NCBI RefSeq assembly: GCF_019974155.1
Contig: NZ_AP025158.1
Span: 124,001-188,000 of the forward strand
Direction: 5' to 3'
DNA from: Thermus thermophilus
Lineage (GTDB): Bacteria; Deinococcota; Deinococci; Deinococcales; Thermaceae
DNA: 64,000 nucleotides
Below the pieces are notes generated by a model. That model was not told where the DNA came from. It did not search any database and worked only from the letters and a program-made list of their open reading frames with translations. The position numbers and the translations under genes are program-made. Of this stretch, positions 56,199-64,000 are shown in pieces. Each line of letters starts with the position of its first letter. Position 1 is the first letter of the stretch.

Positions 56199-57683
56199 AT
56201 GCTGGCCCAGGTGCGAAGCTACGCCCTCTTCGGTCTGGAGGCGGTTCCCGTCACCGTGGAGGTGGACGTTAGCCCCGGGCTTCCCAGCTACGCCCTGGTG
56301 GGCCTGCCCGACAAGGCGGTGGAGGAAAGCCGGGAGAGGGTGCGGGCCGCCCTCAAGAACGCGGGCTTCCCCTACCCCCAGGCCCGGGTGGTGGTGAACC
56401 TGGCCCCGGCGGAGCTTCGGAAGGAGGGGAGCCAGTTTGACCTTCCCATCGCCCTGGGCCTCCTCGCGGCCCAGGGGGTGGTGCCCATAGAGGCCCTCTC
56501 CCCCTTCGCCCTTGCGGGGGAGCTCGGCCTGGACGGGAGCTTGAGGCCCGTTCCCGGGGCGGTGAACCTGGCCCTGGGGGCCTTGGCCGAGGGGAAGAAG
56601 CTCCTCCTGCCCCTGGAGAGCGCCAAGGAGGCGGCCTTGGTGGAGGGGGTGGAGGTCTACGGGGCGAGAAGCCTCCAGGAAGCCGTGGCCTTCCTCAGGG
56701 GCGAGGAGGCCTTGGCCGAGGCCCGGCCCGAGGAGGCCCCGGAGGCGGTGGAGGCGCTGGACCTCAGGGACGTCAAGGGCCAGGCCAAGGCCAAGCGGGC
56801 CCTGGAGATCGCCGCCGCGGGCTTCCACCACCTCCTCATGGTGGGAAGCCCGGGCTCGGGGAAGACCATGCTGGCCAGGCGGCTTCCTTTCCTCCTCCCG
56901 CCCCTTTCCCGGGAGGAGGCCTTGGAGGTGACCCGGATCCACTCCGCCGCGGGGAAGCCGGTGCGGGGGCTTGTGAAGGCCCCGCCCTTCCGCGCCCCGC
57001 ACCACACGGTGAGCTACGCCGGGCTCATCGGGGGCGGGGCCATCCCCAAGCCCGGGGAGGTCTCCTTGGCCCACCGGGGGGTGCTCTTCCTGGACGAGTT
57101 CCCCGAGTTCTCCCGGGAGGCCCTCGAGGCCCTCCGCCAGCCCCTGGAGGACGGGGTGGTGACCGTGGCCCGGGCCCGGGCAAGCCTCACCTTTCCCGCC
57201 CGCTTCCTCCTGGTGGCGGCCATGAACCCCTGCCCCTGCGGCTGGCACGGGGACCCGGAAAGGCCTTGCACCTGCACCCCCGCCGCCCAGCGGCGCTACG
57301 CGGCCCGGATCTCCGGGCCCCTCCTGGACCGGTTTGACCTGGTGGTGGAGGTGCCGCGCCTCACCCCCGAGGAGCTCGCCCGCGCCCCGGAAGGGGAGGG
57401 CACGGAGGCGGTGCGGGAAAGGGTCTTGAGGGCCCGGGAGAGGATGCTCGCCCGCCAGGGGAGGCCCAACGGGCTTCTCTCGGGGCGGGCCCTGAGGGAG
57501 CACGCCCGCCTCACCCCACCGGCCCAGGCCCTCCTCCAGGAGGCGGCCAAGCGGATGCTCCTTTCGGCCCGGAGCTACGACCGCGTCCTCCGGGTGGCCC
57601 GCACCGTCGCCGACCTTTTGGGCGAGGAGAGGGTGGGGGAGGCCCACGTGGCCGAGGCCCTGGCCTACCGCAGGGCCCTCTAG
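56199..57683 (+). CDS. comM: ComM-like AAA+ protein (Mg-chelatase-related), natural transformation
   Basis: A 494-residue protein. It has an N-terminal Lon-like ChlI domain (about 20-140: [26 protein letters not shown]), an AAA+ ATPase core with Walker [15 protein letters not shown] and Walker [12 protein letters not shown], a cysteine-rich insertion [17 protein letters not shown], and a helical lid. ComM is a helicase that helps branch migration of incoming DNA during natural transformation, a hallmark ability of Thermus. TAAACT is 6 nt before the ATG. The stop shares CTAG with the convergent oxidoreductase gene. Confidence 0.94.
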   Translation: MLAQVRSYALFGLEAVPVTVEVDVSPGLPSYALVGLPDKAVEESRERVRAALKNAGFPYPQARVVVNLAPAELRKEGSQFDLPIALGLLAAQGVVPIEALSPFALAGELGLDGSLRPVPGAVNLALGALAEGKKLLLPLESAKEAALVEGVEVYGARSLQEAVAFLRGEEALAEARPEEAPEAVEALDLRDVKGQAKAKRALEIAAAGFHHLLMVGSPGSGKTMLARRLPFLLPPLSREEALEVTRIHSAAGKPVRGLVKAPPFRAPHHTVSYAGLIGGGAIPKPGEVSLAHRGVLFLDEFPEFSREALEALRQPLEDGVVTVARARASLTFPARFLLVAAMNPCPCGWHGDPERPCTCTPAAQRRYAARISGPLLDRFDLVVEVPRLTPEELARAPEGEGTEAVRERVLRARERMLARQGRPNGLLSGRALREHARLTPPAQALLQEAAKRMLLSARSYDRVLRVARTVADLLGEERVGEAHVAEALAYRRAL

Positions 57684-59692
57684 GCGAGGCGCAAGGGCTC
57701 CACCTCCACCGGGGTGGCGTGGAAGGTGCTTCCCCCGCCCAGGTCGGTGAGCCTTTCCGAGGTGAGGTGGTTCACCCCCTTGCCGTCCGGGGCCCACTTC
57801 TCCCACCAGGTGCCCTCGAGGACCACCGTCCCCGGGATGGGGGCCTCGGTGACGTGGGCCTTCCTCGTGACCCTTCCCCAAGGGGAACGGATGTGGACGA
57901 GCATCCCGTCCTGAATCCCTCGCGCCTCGGCGTCCTCGGGGTGGATGAGGAGCCTCGGCTCCCCGCCTTCCGCCTCCACCAGGGCCTTCACGTCCCCGTA
58001 GGTGGTGTTTAAGAAGCGGTGGGCCGGGGGGGTGAGGAGGATCAGGGGGTATTCGGGAAGGGGCTCGGTGGGGATCACCTCGGGCGGGGGGCTGAAGCGC
58101 ACGGGGCCTTCGGCGAAGGGAAGGAAGGGCCTGGGGAGGTTGAGCTTCACGAAGCCTTCCCCCTTGAGCCTTTCCAGGGTGATCCCCTCTAGGTAAGGGT
58201 GGTCCGAGGCGAGGAGGCTTTCCGCCACCTCCTCGGCCGTCCAGTAGAGGGTGGGCTCCTTCAGGCCAAGCCGCTTCGCCAGCTCCCGGAAGACCCAGGT
58301 GTTGGGCCGGGCCTCCCCTTCGGGCGGGCTTAAGGGCGCGTTCCAGGAGAGGTAGTAGTGCCCGTAGCTCGTGTAGAGGTCGGGGTGCTCGTAGAAGAGG
58401 GTGGCGGGGAGGAGGTAGTCGGCGAAGCGGGCCGTCTCCGTCATCACCTGCTCCAGGACCACGGTGAAGAGGTCCTCCCGTTCCAGCCCCGCCTTCACCT
58501 TCCCCGTATTGGGGGCCACCACCAGGGGGTTCGTGTTGAAGACGAAGAGGACCCTTATGGGGGGCTTGAGCTCGGTGAGGGCGGTGCCGAGCTGGTTCAT
58601 GTTGATGGCCCGCGCCTTGGGGTTGGGCCGGAAGTAGCCCTCGTGGGGGTGGTCCCCCTCCAGGAGGTGCCGCCCCCCGAGGAAGCGCCGGTTCAGGGGG
58701 AAGGCCCCGCTCGTGGAGAGCATGGCCCCGCACCCCGGGTAGCGCCAGGCCCCGAGGAGGGCGGGGAGGAGGATCACGGCCCTTAGGGCGTTTCCCCCTC
58801 CCGGGTGGCGGGTCATGCCGTAGCCCACCCGCAGGAAGACCCGCTTCGCCTCCCCCATCTCCCGGGCGAGGCGGAGGATGGCCTCTTCGGGCACACCGGT
58901 GAGGGCGCTCGCCCGCTTTGGGGTCCACTTTTCCGCCTCCTTCTGGAACTCCTCCAGGCCCACCGCCGCCCTCCCCAGGTACTCCCAGTCCACCAGGCCC
59001 TCCCGGAAGAGGACGTGGGCCAGGGCGTAGGCGAGGGCGGCGTCCGTGCCGGGGCGGAGCCGGATGTGCTCGTGGGCGAAGCGGGAGGTGAGGTTTTCGT
59101 AGGGGTCTATGTGGACCACCTTGGCCCCCCGCCTTTTCGCCTCCTTGAGGAAGGGGGTGAGGTGGCTGTTGGTGGAGAGGCTGTTGATGCCCCAAAGGAG
59201 GATATAGCGGGCGTTTCCGGGGATGTCCTCGGGGTCGGGGCCGAGGCGGGGGCCGTAGGTCATCTCCCAGGCGGCGCTTCCCGCCGTGGCGCAGATGGTC
59301 TCCAAGAGCTCCGAGGCCCCGATGGCCCGGAAGAAGGCCAGGGGGTGCTGGTTCTCCACAAGGCCCACGGTCCCGGCGTAGTGGTAGGGGAGGACGGCCT
59401 CGCCCCCTTCCCGGTCCAGGACCTCCTTGAGCCTTTCGGCGATGGCGTCCAGGGCCTCCTCCCAGGAGACCCGCACGAACCTCCCCTCGCCCTTCCTCCC
59501 CACCCGGCGCAAGGGGTAAAGAAGCCTTTCCCTTACCCTCTCCGGGTAGCGGTAGGTCTTGGCGCAGGCAAAGCCTTGGGTGATGGGGTGGCGGGGGTCC
59601 CCCTCCACCCGGAGGAGGCGTCCTCCCTCCAGGGTGAGGAGGAGGCTGCAGGCGTCGGGGCAGTCCAGGGGGCAGGTGGCGCGGGCCCTCAT
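57680..59692 (-). CDS. Molybdopterin oxidoreductase (DMSO-reductase family)
   Basis: A 670-residue Mo/W-bis-MGD enzyme. The N-terminal [4Fe-4S] site is visible as CPLDCPDAC with a further cysteine in GFACAKTY. Cofactor-binding segments include [48 protein letters not shown] and the C-terminal [22 protein letters not shown]. No Tat signal is seen, so it is probably cytoplasmic; formate dehydrogenase-like or other dehydrogenase roles are possible. It follows the esterase gene directly, with TACTCT 7 nt before the ATG. Confidence 0.9.
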   Translation of the reverse strand: MRARATCPLDCPDACSLLLTLEGGRLLRVEGDPRHPITQGFACAKTYRYPERVRERLLYPLRRVGRKGEGRFVRVSWEEALDAIAERLKEVLDREGGEAVLPYHYAGTVGLVENQHPLAFFRAIGASELLETICATAGSAAWEMTYGPRLGPDPEDIPGNARYILLWGINSLSTNSHLTPFLKEAKRRGAKVVHIDPYENLTSRFAHEHIRLRPGTDAALAYALAHVLFREGLVDWEYLGRAAVGLEEFQKEAEKWTPKRASALTGVPEEAILRLAREMGEAKRVFLRVGYGMTRHPGGGNALRAVILLPALLGAWRYPGCGAMLSTSGAFPLNRRFLGGRHLLEGDHPHEGYFRPNPKARAINMNQLGTALTELKPPIRVLFVFNTNPLVVAPNTGKVKAGLEREDLFTVVLEQVMTETARFADYLLPATLFYEHPDLYTSYGHYYLSWNAPLSPPEGEARPNTWVFRELAKRLGLKEPTLYWTAEEVAESLLASDHPYLEGITLERLKGEGFVKLNLPRPFLPFAEGPVRFSPPPEVIPTEPLPEYPLILLTPPAHRFLNTTYGDVKALVEAEGGEPRLLIHPEDAEARGIQDGMLVHIRSPWGRVTRKAHVTEAPIPGTVVLEGTWWEKWAPDGKGVNHLTSERLTDLGGGSTFHATPVEVEPLRLA

Positions 59693-59697
59693 GCCCT

Positions 59698-61242
59698 TTA
59701 GAGTAGCCCAAGGGCCTCGAGGGCGCGGCACCGTTCCTCGTAAAGGTCCGGAAGGAGCCCCAGGGGGACGTCCAGCCGCAGGAGGTGGCCCTCCCGGTAG
59801 AGGGGCCAGCGGGGCCACCCCTTGGGCTCCCCGTCCTTAGCGAAAGAAGTCCAGTAGCGGCGCATCTTCCGCCCCAGGTACTCCGCCTTCGCCTTGGCCT
59901 CCTCGCCCAGGAAGAGGGGGAGGAAGGGCATGGCCTCCAGGTTCCCGAAGAGGGGGGCGAGCTCCAGGCCGTGGAAGGCCCCAAGGCCCTCCCATCCCGG
60001 CACCCGGAAGGTGAAGAGGTAGGCGTAGGCGGGGGCGTGGGGGGCTTGGAGCCTTGCTACCTGGAGGGAAGGGCAGAGGAGGGTGAGGTCGGTCTGCACC
60101 TCCCCCCAGGCCCTTTTGGGGTCGGGGGCCTTCTTCCGGTAGTGGGCGAGGAGGGCTTGGGCCTTCTCCCGGGAAAGCCCCGAGGCGAGGAGCCGCCTCT
60201 CCGCCTCCTCCCAGTTCCCGGGCCCGAGGAGGGCTTGGAGGGCGGGGAAGGCCACCTCCTCGGCGTTCGCCCCGGCGATCAAGGGGATACCCGCCGCCCT
60301 CCCCTCCCTTAGGGCCTCCCTGGGGTCCTGGGGGAGGAGGGGGGAGAGGTGGGGCTTGAAGGGGCCCGCCCGGAAGAGGGAGGGGTTTGCGAGGAAGCGG
60401 CCCGTGGCCTCGAGGCCGGGCTCCTTGGGCAAGAGCCTCTCCAGGGGGAGGGCGCGGAGGCAGGCGAGGTCCTTGGGGTCGCACCCCCTCGCCTTGGCCC
60501 AGGCCTCCCCCTGGGCGTAGTCCTCCTCCAAAGCCCGGACGTACCCGCACCCTCCCGACTGGACGATGGCCTTCTGGAAGAGGCCCCGGGCCTCCGGGGT
60601 GGCGAGGAGGGTGCAGACCAGCATCCCCCCGGCGGACTCCCCGAAGAGGGTGACGTTCTTGGGGTCGCCCCCGAAGTAGCGGATATAGTCCCTCACGAAG
60701 CGGAGGGCCTCGAAGACGTCCAAAAGCCCGTAGTTCCCCACCGCCTTGGGGTCTTCCTCCGCCAGGGCGGGAAGGGCGAGGAAGCCCAAGGGCCCCAGGC
60801 GGTAGTTGGGGGCCACCACGACGACCCCCTCTTCCGCTAGCCGGTGCCCCCGGTAGATGGGCTCGGCGGCCGCTCCCGAGGTGAAGCCCCCGCCGTGGAG
60901 GTAGACCATCACGGGGAAGCCCTCCGGGGGCGGGACCTGGGCGGGGAGGTAGATGCTCAGGACCAGGCAGCCCTCCCTTTCCGGGGGGAGGGTCCCCCCG
61001 AGGCGGGCCGTGATCCCCGGGGCCTGGGGGCAGGCCACCGCTTCCTGGCCCACGCCGTGGGGCCAGGCCTTTAGGGGCCTTGGGGCCCGGAACCGCTCCG
61101 CCTCGGCGTAGGGGAGGCCGTAGAAGGCGATGGCCCCGCCCTCGAGGCGGCCTTGGGCCCGGCCCAAGGGGGTCTCCACCCAGAAGGCCTGGGCGAGAGC
61201 CCCTCCCAGGAGGGCGAGGAAGGGCAGGATGCGCCGGAGCAT
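59698..61242 (-). CDS. Secreted type-B carboxylesterase
   Basis: A 514-residue alpha/beta hydrolase. It has a signal peptide (about 1-19, ILPFLALLGGALAQA), the type-B N-terminal block VETPLGRAQG and GLPYAEAERF, the oxyanion-hole YLHGGGFTSG, the nucleophile in FGESAGGM, and the histidine region in GAFHGLELAPLFG. The Cys pairs fit disulfides of an exported protein. Substrates of the family range from carboxylic esters to amides. The ATG at 61242 is 6 nt behind TACGCT. Confidence 0.9.
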   Translation of the reverse strand: MLRRILPFLALLGGALAQAFWVETPLGRAQGRLEGGAIAFYGLPYAEAERFRAPRPLKAWPHGVGQEAVACPQAPGITARLGGTLPPEREGCLVLSIYLPAQVPPPEGFPVMVYLHGGGFTSGAAAEPIYRGHRLAEEGVVVVAPNYRLGPLGFLALPALAEEDPKAVGNYGLLDVFEALRFVRDYIRYFGGDPKNVTLFGESAGGMLVCTLLATPEARGLFQKAIVQSGGCGYVRALEEDYAQGEAWAKARGCDPKDLACLRALPLERLLPKEPGLEATGRFLANPSLFRAGPFKPHLSPLLPQDPREALREGRAAGIPLIAGANAEEVAFPALQALLGPGNWEEAERRLLASGLSREKAQALLAHYRKKAPDPKRAWGEVQTDLTLLCPSLQVARLQAPHAPAYAYLFTFRVPGWEGLGAFHGLELAPLFGNLEAMPFLPLFLGEEAKAKAEYLGRKMRRYWTSFAKDGEPKGWPRWPLYREGHLLRLDVPLGLLPDLYEERCRALEALGLL

Positions 61243-61248
61243 GCCCTC

Positions 61249-61258
61249 AGCGTAAGAT
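61249..61258. promoter_or_regulatory. Overlapping divergent -10 elements of the esterase and rnhB genes
   Basis: TACGCT on the minus strand (61249-61254) and TAAGAT on the plus strand (61253-61258) share two bases. Each is exactly 6 nt before its start codon, and the two ATGs are only 22 bp apart. Any -35 contacts must fall inside the opposite coding region. Confidence 0.65.
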
Positions 61259-61264
61259 GGCCCC

Positions 61265-61876
61265 ATGGCCGAAGGGCCCTTGGAAGCCCCCTTTTGGCGA
61301 AAAGGCCTCCTCGTGGCTGGCCTGGACGAGGCGGGGAGGGGGGCCTGGGCGGGGCCCATCGTGGTGGGGGCGGTGGTCCTGCCCCCGGGGGAGTACCCCT
61401 TCAGGGACTCCAAGCTCCTCTCCCCCAAAGCGAGGGAGCGCCTGGCGGAGAGGGTCAAGGAGGTGGCCCTGGCCTTTGCCCTGGGGGTGGCGGAGGCGGC
61501 GGAGGTGGACCGGCTTGGGGTCTTGAAGGCCACCCTCCTCGCGGCGGAGAGGGCCCTCCTCTCCCTCCCCCTCGCCCCGGAGGCCCTCGTCACCGACTAC
61601 CTCCCCCTTCCCACCCCCCTTCCCCTCCTCTCCCCGCCCAAGGCGGACGAGAAAAGCCCTACGGTGGCCGCGGCGAGCATCCTGGCCAAGGTCCACCGGG
61701 ACCGGATCATGGACGAGCTGGACCGCCTCTACCCGGGCTACGGCTTCGCCCGGCACAAGGGCTACGGCACCCCGGAGCACCAGGAGGCCCTCCTCGCCTT
61801 AGGGCCTAGCCCCGTCCACCGGAAGCGCTTCGCCCCCGTGGCCCAGGCTCCCTTAAGGTTCCCTGAAGCCCCTTAG
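61265..61876 (+). CDS. rnhB: Ribonuclease HII
   Basis: Removes ribonucleotides and RNA primers from DNA duplexes. The 203-residue protein has the DEDD-type active site with D21/E22 in GLDEAGRGAWAGP, DSKLLSPKARERL, and KVHRDRIMDELDRLYPGYGFARHKGYGTPEHQEAL, the RNase HII signature. Leaderless start predicted from TAAGAT 6 nt upstream. Confidence 0.96.
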   Translation: MAEGPLEAPFWRKGLLVAGLDEAGRGAWAGPIVVGAVVLPPGEYPFRDSKLLSPKARERLAERVKEVALAFALGVAEAAEVDRLGVLKATLLAAERALLSLPLAPEALVTDYLPLPTPLPLLSPPKADEKSPTVAAASILAKVHRDRIMDELDRLYPGYGFARHKGYGTPEHQEALLALGPSPVHRKRFAPVAQAPLRFPEAP

Positions 61877-61892
61877 GCCTTTTTGGGCCTAA
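61873..61892 (+). terminator. Hairpin after rnhB
   Basis: TTAGGCC, loop TTTTTG, GGCCTAA: a 7-bp perfect stem that begins within the last rnhB codons. It lacks a T-run behind it and overlaps TAAACT (61890-61895), the candidate -10 box of the next gene. It may be a weak terminator or an operator. Confidence 0.4.
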
Positions 61893-61915
61893 ACTTGGGG
61901 GAAGAGGTGAGCGGC

Positions 61916-62395
61916 ATGGGGGTTCTCCTTCTGGCCCTTGCGGCCTTCCTTTCCGCCTGCACCCTGACCCTTTACCCGGAGGGCCTTTCCGTGACCTACC
62001 GGGTGGACTTCGGCGGGGCGATCCTGCGCTTTGAGCCCGACCGGGGGCGGGGGGCCACCTACTTCGTGGGGGAGGAGGTGCGCTTCTTCCTCACCCTGGA
62101 CCGCCCAGGCTGGGTGAGCTTGGTGGTGCAAGACCCAGACGGCTATACCTACGAGCTGGACCGCTTCCCCCTTTCCCGGGGCACCCACGTCCTGCCCCCC
62201 GGGCCCTACCGCTACACCCTCATCCCGCCCCGGGGCCTTCACCGGGTGCGGGCGGTGTACACCCAAAGCCCCCCCTCAAGCCGGGTCCGCCTCGAGGGCC
62301 GCTACGCCGACTGGGACGCGAGGCTCCGCCTCTACGTGGAGGCCTCGGGGGCGAGGGCCTACGACGTGGCCGAGACGTACTTTTACGTCCGCTAG
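61916..62395 (+). CDS. Predicted lipoprotein, DUF4384-like
   Basis: A 159-residue protein with a lipoprotein signal: hydrophobic residues VLLLALAAFLSAC with lipobox LSAC. The mature part is beta-rich (VGEEVRFFLTLDRPGWVSLVVQDPDGYTYEL, HVLPPGPYRYTLIPPRGLHRVRAVYTQ), the DUF4384 pattern of surface proteins. An in-frame GTG at 61907 is also possible; GGGGGAAGAGG precedes it. Function is unknown. Confidence 0.82.
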   Translation: MGVLLLALAAFLSACTLTLYPEGLSVTYRVDFGGAILRFEPDRGRGATYFVGEEVRFFLTLDRPGWVSLVVQDPDGYTYELDRFPLSRGTHVLPPGPYRYTLIPPRGLHRVRAVYTQSPPSSRVRLEGRYADWDARLRLYVEASGARAYDVAETYFYVR

Positions 62396-62399
62396 GGGC

Positions 62400-62428
62400 T
62401 TGCCCGAACGCGGAGTTTAGGGTATCAT
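62400..62428 (+). promoter_or_regulatory. Promoter of the TRAP binding-protein gene
   Basis: TTGCCC (62400-62405), a 17-bp spacer and TATCAT (62423-62428). A leader of about 25 nt follows with GGGGAGGTGA as ribosome-binding site 6 nt before the ATG. Confidence 0.6.
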
Positions 62429-62461
62429 CCCGGCGGACACCCTTAGGGGAGGTGAACAAAG

Positions 62462-63541
62462 ATGAATCGGCGTGACTTCTTAAAGCGGGCAGGCATCGGC
62501 GTGGCGGCGAGCGCGGCCTTCGGTCCCGTCTTCGCCCAGGGGAGCCCCACCGTCCGCTGGCGCATGGCCAGCAGCTTCCCCAAGAGCCTGGACACCATCT
62601 ACGGGGCGGCGGAGGTCCTGGCGGAAAGGGTCCGGGCGCTCACTGGGGGAAGGTTCCAGATCCGGGTCTACCAGGCGGGGGAGATCGTCCCCGGCCTTCA
62701 GGTGATGGACGCGGTGCAGCAGGGCACGGTGGAGGCGGGGCACACGGCGAGCTACTACTACGTGGGCAAGGCCCAGGTCCTGGCCTTTGACGCCGCCGTG
62801 CCCTTTGGGCTTACCGCCCGCCAGCAGAACGCCTGGATGTACCACGGGGGCGGGATTGAGCTTTTCCGCTCCATCTTCGCCGACTTCAACATCATCCAGT
62901 TCCCCGGGGGCAACACCGGGGTCCAGATGGGGGGCTGGTTCCGCAAGGAGATCAGGGGGCTTTCCGACCTCAAGGGCCTCAAGATGCGCATCCCCGGGCC
63001 CGGCGGCCAGGTGATGAGCCGCCTGGGCGTGGTGCCCCAGGTGCTGGCGGGCGGGGACATCTACCCGGCCCTGGAGCGGGGCACCATTGACGCCACCGAG
63101 TGGGTGGGTCCCTACGACGACGAGAAGCTGGGGTTCTACAAGGTGGCCAAGTACTACTACTACCCGGGCTTCTGGGAGCCCGGACTCCAGCTCTCCTTCT
63201 ACGTGAACCTTCAGGAGTGGCGGAAGCTCCCCAAGGAGTACCAGCAGGCTTTTGAGGTGGCCGCCGCTGAGGCCAACCTGTGGATGCTGGCCAAGTACGA
63301 CCGGGTGAACCCGCCCGCCCTCCAGCGCCTCCTCCGGGCCGGGGTGGTCCTCAGGAAGTGGCCCAACGAGATCATGCAGGCGGCCCAGAAGGCGGCCTTT
63401 GAGTGGTTTGAGGAAGAGGCGGCCAAGGACGCCACCTACCGCAAGGTCTACACCGCCTGGAAGGCCTTCCGGGAGGAGCAGTACCGCTGGTTTGCTGTGG
63501 CCGAGCTGGGCTACGGCCAGTTCGCCTTCCCCAAAGTCTAA
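62462..63541 (+). CDS. TRAP transporter substrate-binding protein (DctP family)
   Basis: A 359-residue periplasmic binding protein with a twin-arginine signal (NRRDFLKRAGIGVAASAAFG, residues 2-21), so it is exported folded. The mature protein has the TRAP pattern of domain-linking helix and LKGLKMRIPGPGGQVMSRLGVVP, the arginine that grips a carboxylate. GGDIYPALERGTIDATEWVGPYDDEK forms the second wall of the site. It resembles, from memory, the calcium-lactate-binding TRAP protein of T. thermophilus; other 2-hydroxy or keto acids are possible. Its permease genes are convergent on the other strand. Confidence 0.93.
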   Translation: MNRRDFLKRAGIGVAASAAFGPVFAQGSPTVRWRMASSFPKSLDTIYGAAEVLAERVRALTGGRFQIRVYQAGEIVPGLQVMDAVQQGTVEAGHTASYYYVGKAQVLAFDAAVPFGLTARQQNAWMYHGGGIELFRSIFADFNIIQFPGGNTGVQMGGWFRKEIRGLSDLKGLKMRIPGPGGQVMSRLGVVPQVLAGGDIYPALERGTIDATEWVGPYDDEKLGFYKVAKYYYYPGFWEPGLQLSFYVNLQEWRKLPKEYQQAFEVAAAEANLWMLAKYDRVNPPALQRLLRAGVVLRKWPNEIMQAAQKAAFEWFEEEAAKDATYRKVYTAWKAFREEQYRWFAVAELGYGQFAFPKV

Positions 63542-63556
63542 GCCGGGCGAAGGCCG

Positions 63557-63587
63557 AGGCCCCCAGGGCTTGCCCTGGGGGCCTTTT
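63557..63587. terminator. Terminator between the TRAP binding-protein and permease genes
   Basis: A 12-bp perfect stem GGCCCCCAGGGC / GCCCTGGGGGCC (63558-63583) with a TT loop, followed on the plus strand by TTTT. One more A-T pair can be added. Confidence 0.88.
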
Positions 63588-63607
63588 GAAGTGCTTCGCC
63601 GCGGCGC

Positions 63608-64000
63608 TTAGAAGCGGAAGTTCCGCACGAACTCCATGATCGGCTCCCGGAGGAGGTAGGTGAGGACGAGGACGAGGAGCTGGAGGCCGATGAAGGGAAG
63701 GCCGCCCAGGTAGATGTCCAGCGTCTTCACCTCCTTGGGGGCCACGTTGCGCAGGTAGAAGAGGGCGAAGCCGAAGGGCGGGGTGAGGAAGGAGGTCTGG
63801 AGGTTCACGCCCACGAGGAGGCCGAACCAGACCTTGTCAATGTTCAAGGCGTCCGCGCCAATGGCGAGGAGGGGAAGGACGATGAAGGCGATCTCAAAGA
63901 AGTCAATGAAGAACCCTAGGAGGAAAACGAGGACCATGACGAAGACGATAAACCCCACTTCGCCCCCGGGAAGTCCCGTGAGGAAGCCCTCCACCCAGAG
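63608..64000 (-). CDS. TRAP transporter large permease (DctM family), 5' end outside the window
   Basis: The last 131 codons are visible, and the frame stays open to the edge. Three to four membrane segments are seen: VGFIVFVMVLVFLLGFFIDFFEIAFIVLPLL, FGLLVGVNLQTSFLTPPFGFALFYLRNVAP and FIGLQLLVLVLTYLLR. The NLQTSFLTPPFGFALFYLRN segment and the ending EPIMEFVRNF are typical of DctM. It works with the binding protein on the other strand; the small permease is presumably just outside. Confidence 0.93.
   Translation of the reverse strand, partial: LWVEGFLTGLPGGEVGFIVFVMVLVFLLGFFIDFFEIAFIVLPLLAIGADALNIDKVWFGLLVGVNLQTSFLTPPFGFALFYLRNVAPKEVKTLDIYLGGLPFIGLQLLVLVLTYLLREPIMEFVRNFRF

Noticed and set aside
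54852-59984. A 1710-codon open frame on the minus strand
   Set aside because: It runs antisense through several genes with clear family signatures; its translation is Gly/Pro/His-rich low-complexity sequence, a by-product of GC-rich codon use.

Overview
The window is a very GC-rich (about 69-70%), densely packed bacterial chromosome segment. Codons end almost always in G or C, genes commonly overlap by 1-20 bp, and many start codons sit 6-7 nt behind a TANNNT hexamer. The fused heme A/heme O synthase, the caa3 oxidase with a subunit II-cytochrome c fusion and a subunit I-III fusion, and near-identity (from memory) of many proteins to structurally characterised Thermus thermophilus enzymes make T. 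thermophilus or a very close relative the likely source. From memory, several blocks that are apart in strain HB8 are adjacent here, so this is probably another strain; I could not check that.

Layout. 1-10.4 kb: the end of a GNAT-acyl-CoA-synthetase protein, then central carbon genes pgi and pckA, a PLP threonine/serine deaminase, and an arginine operon on the minus strand (argG-argH-acetyltransferase-carA) with an ARG-box-like operator. 10.4-15.8 kb: the 2-oxoglutarate dehydrogenase operon sucA-sucB-lpd. 15.8-24.0 kb: mixed housekeeping genes (enoyl-CoA hydratase, ruvA, a uspA-LOG-VOC-HAD operon, a SpoU methyltransferase, an M20 peptidase, glucokinase, a glutaredoxin-like protein, DinB) ending in a VapBC toxin-antitoxin pair. 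24.0-35.1 kb: fabI, ispG, tgt, uraA, an AI-2E-type permease, then the caa3 respiratory operon ctaAB-caaB-caaA. 35.1-36.15 kb: an arginase-like protein and a three-gene tRNA cluster (Lys-Glu-Val).

36.15-40.8 kb is the only clearly mobile region. It holds a tyrosine integrase facing the tRNA-Val gene, an RNase J-like beta-CASP nuclease as apparent cargo, a complete IS630-type element with TA flanks, and a 5' remnant of a TnpB gene. Base composition is visibly lower in GC in the integrase and nuclease genes. Just beyond it the hpt gene seems to have an altered 3' end, suggesting a rearrangement boundary.

40.8-64.0 kb: hpt-rluB-enoyl-CoA hydratase (minus), truB-ald-Asp23-fakA (plus), a secreted 3D-domain wall protein behind a foldable leader, a LolC-like permease, rplJ-rplL and the proton-translocating transhydrogenase pntA1-pntA2-pntB (minus), three small-molecule transporters followed by comM (plus), a molybdopterin oxidoreductase with a secreted esterase (minus), rnhB and a lipoprotein (plus), and a TRAP transporter whose binding protein and large permease converge at the right edge.

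Together the genes describe an aerobic thermophile with a full TCA-cycle 2-oxoglutarate step, gluconeogenesis, arginine and isoprenoid synthesis, and NADPH balance by transhydrogenase. The accessory content is concentrated in the tRNA-Val island and the vapBC locus.
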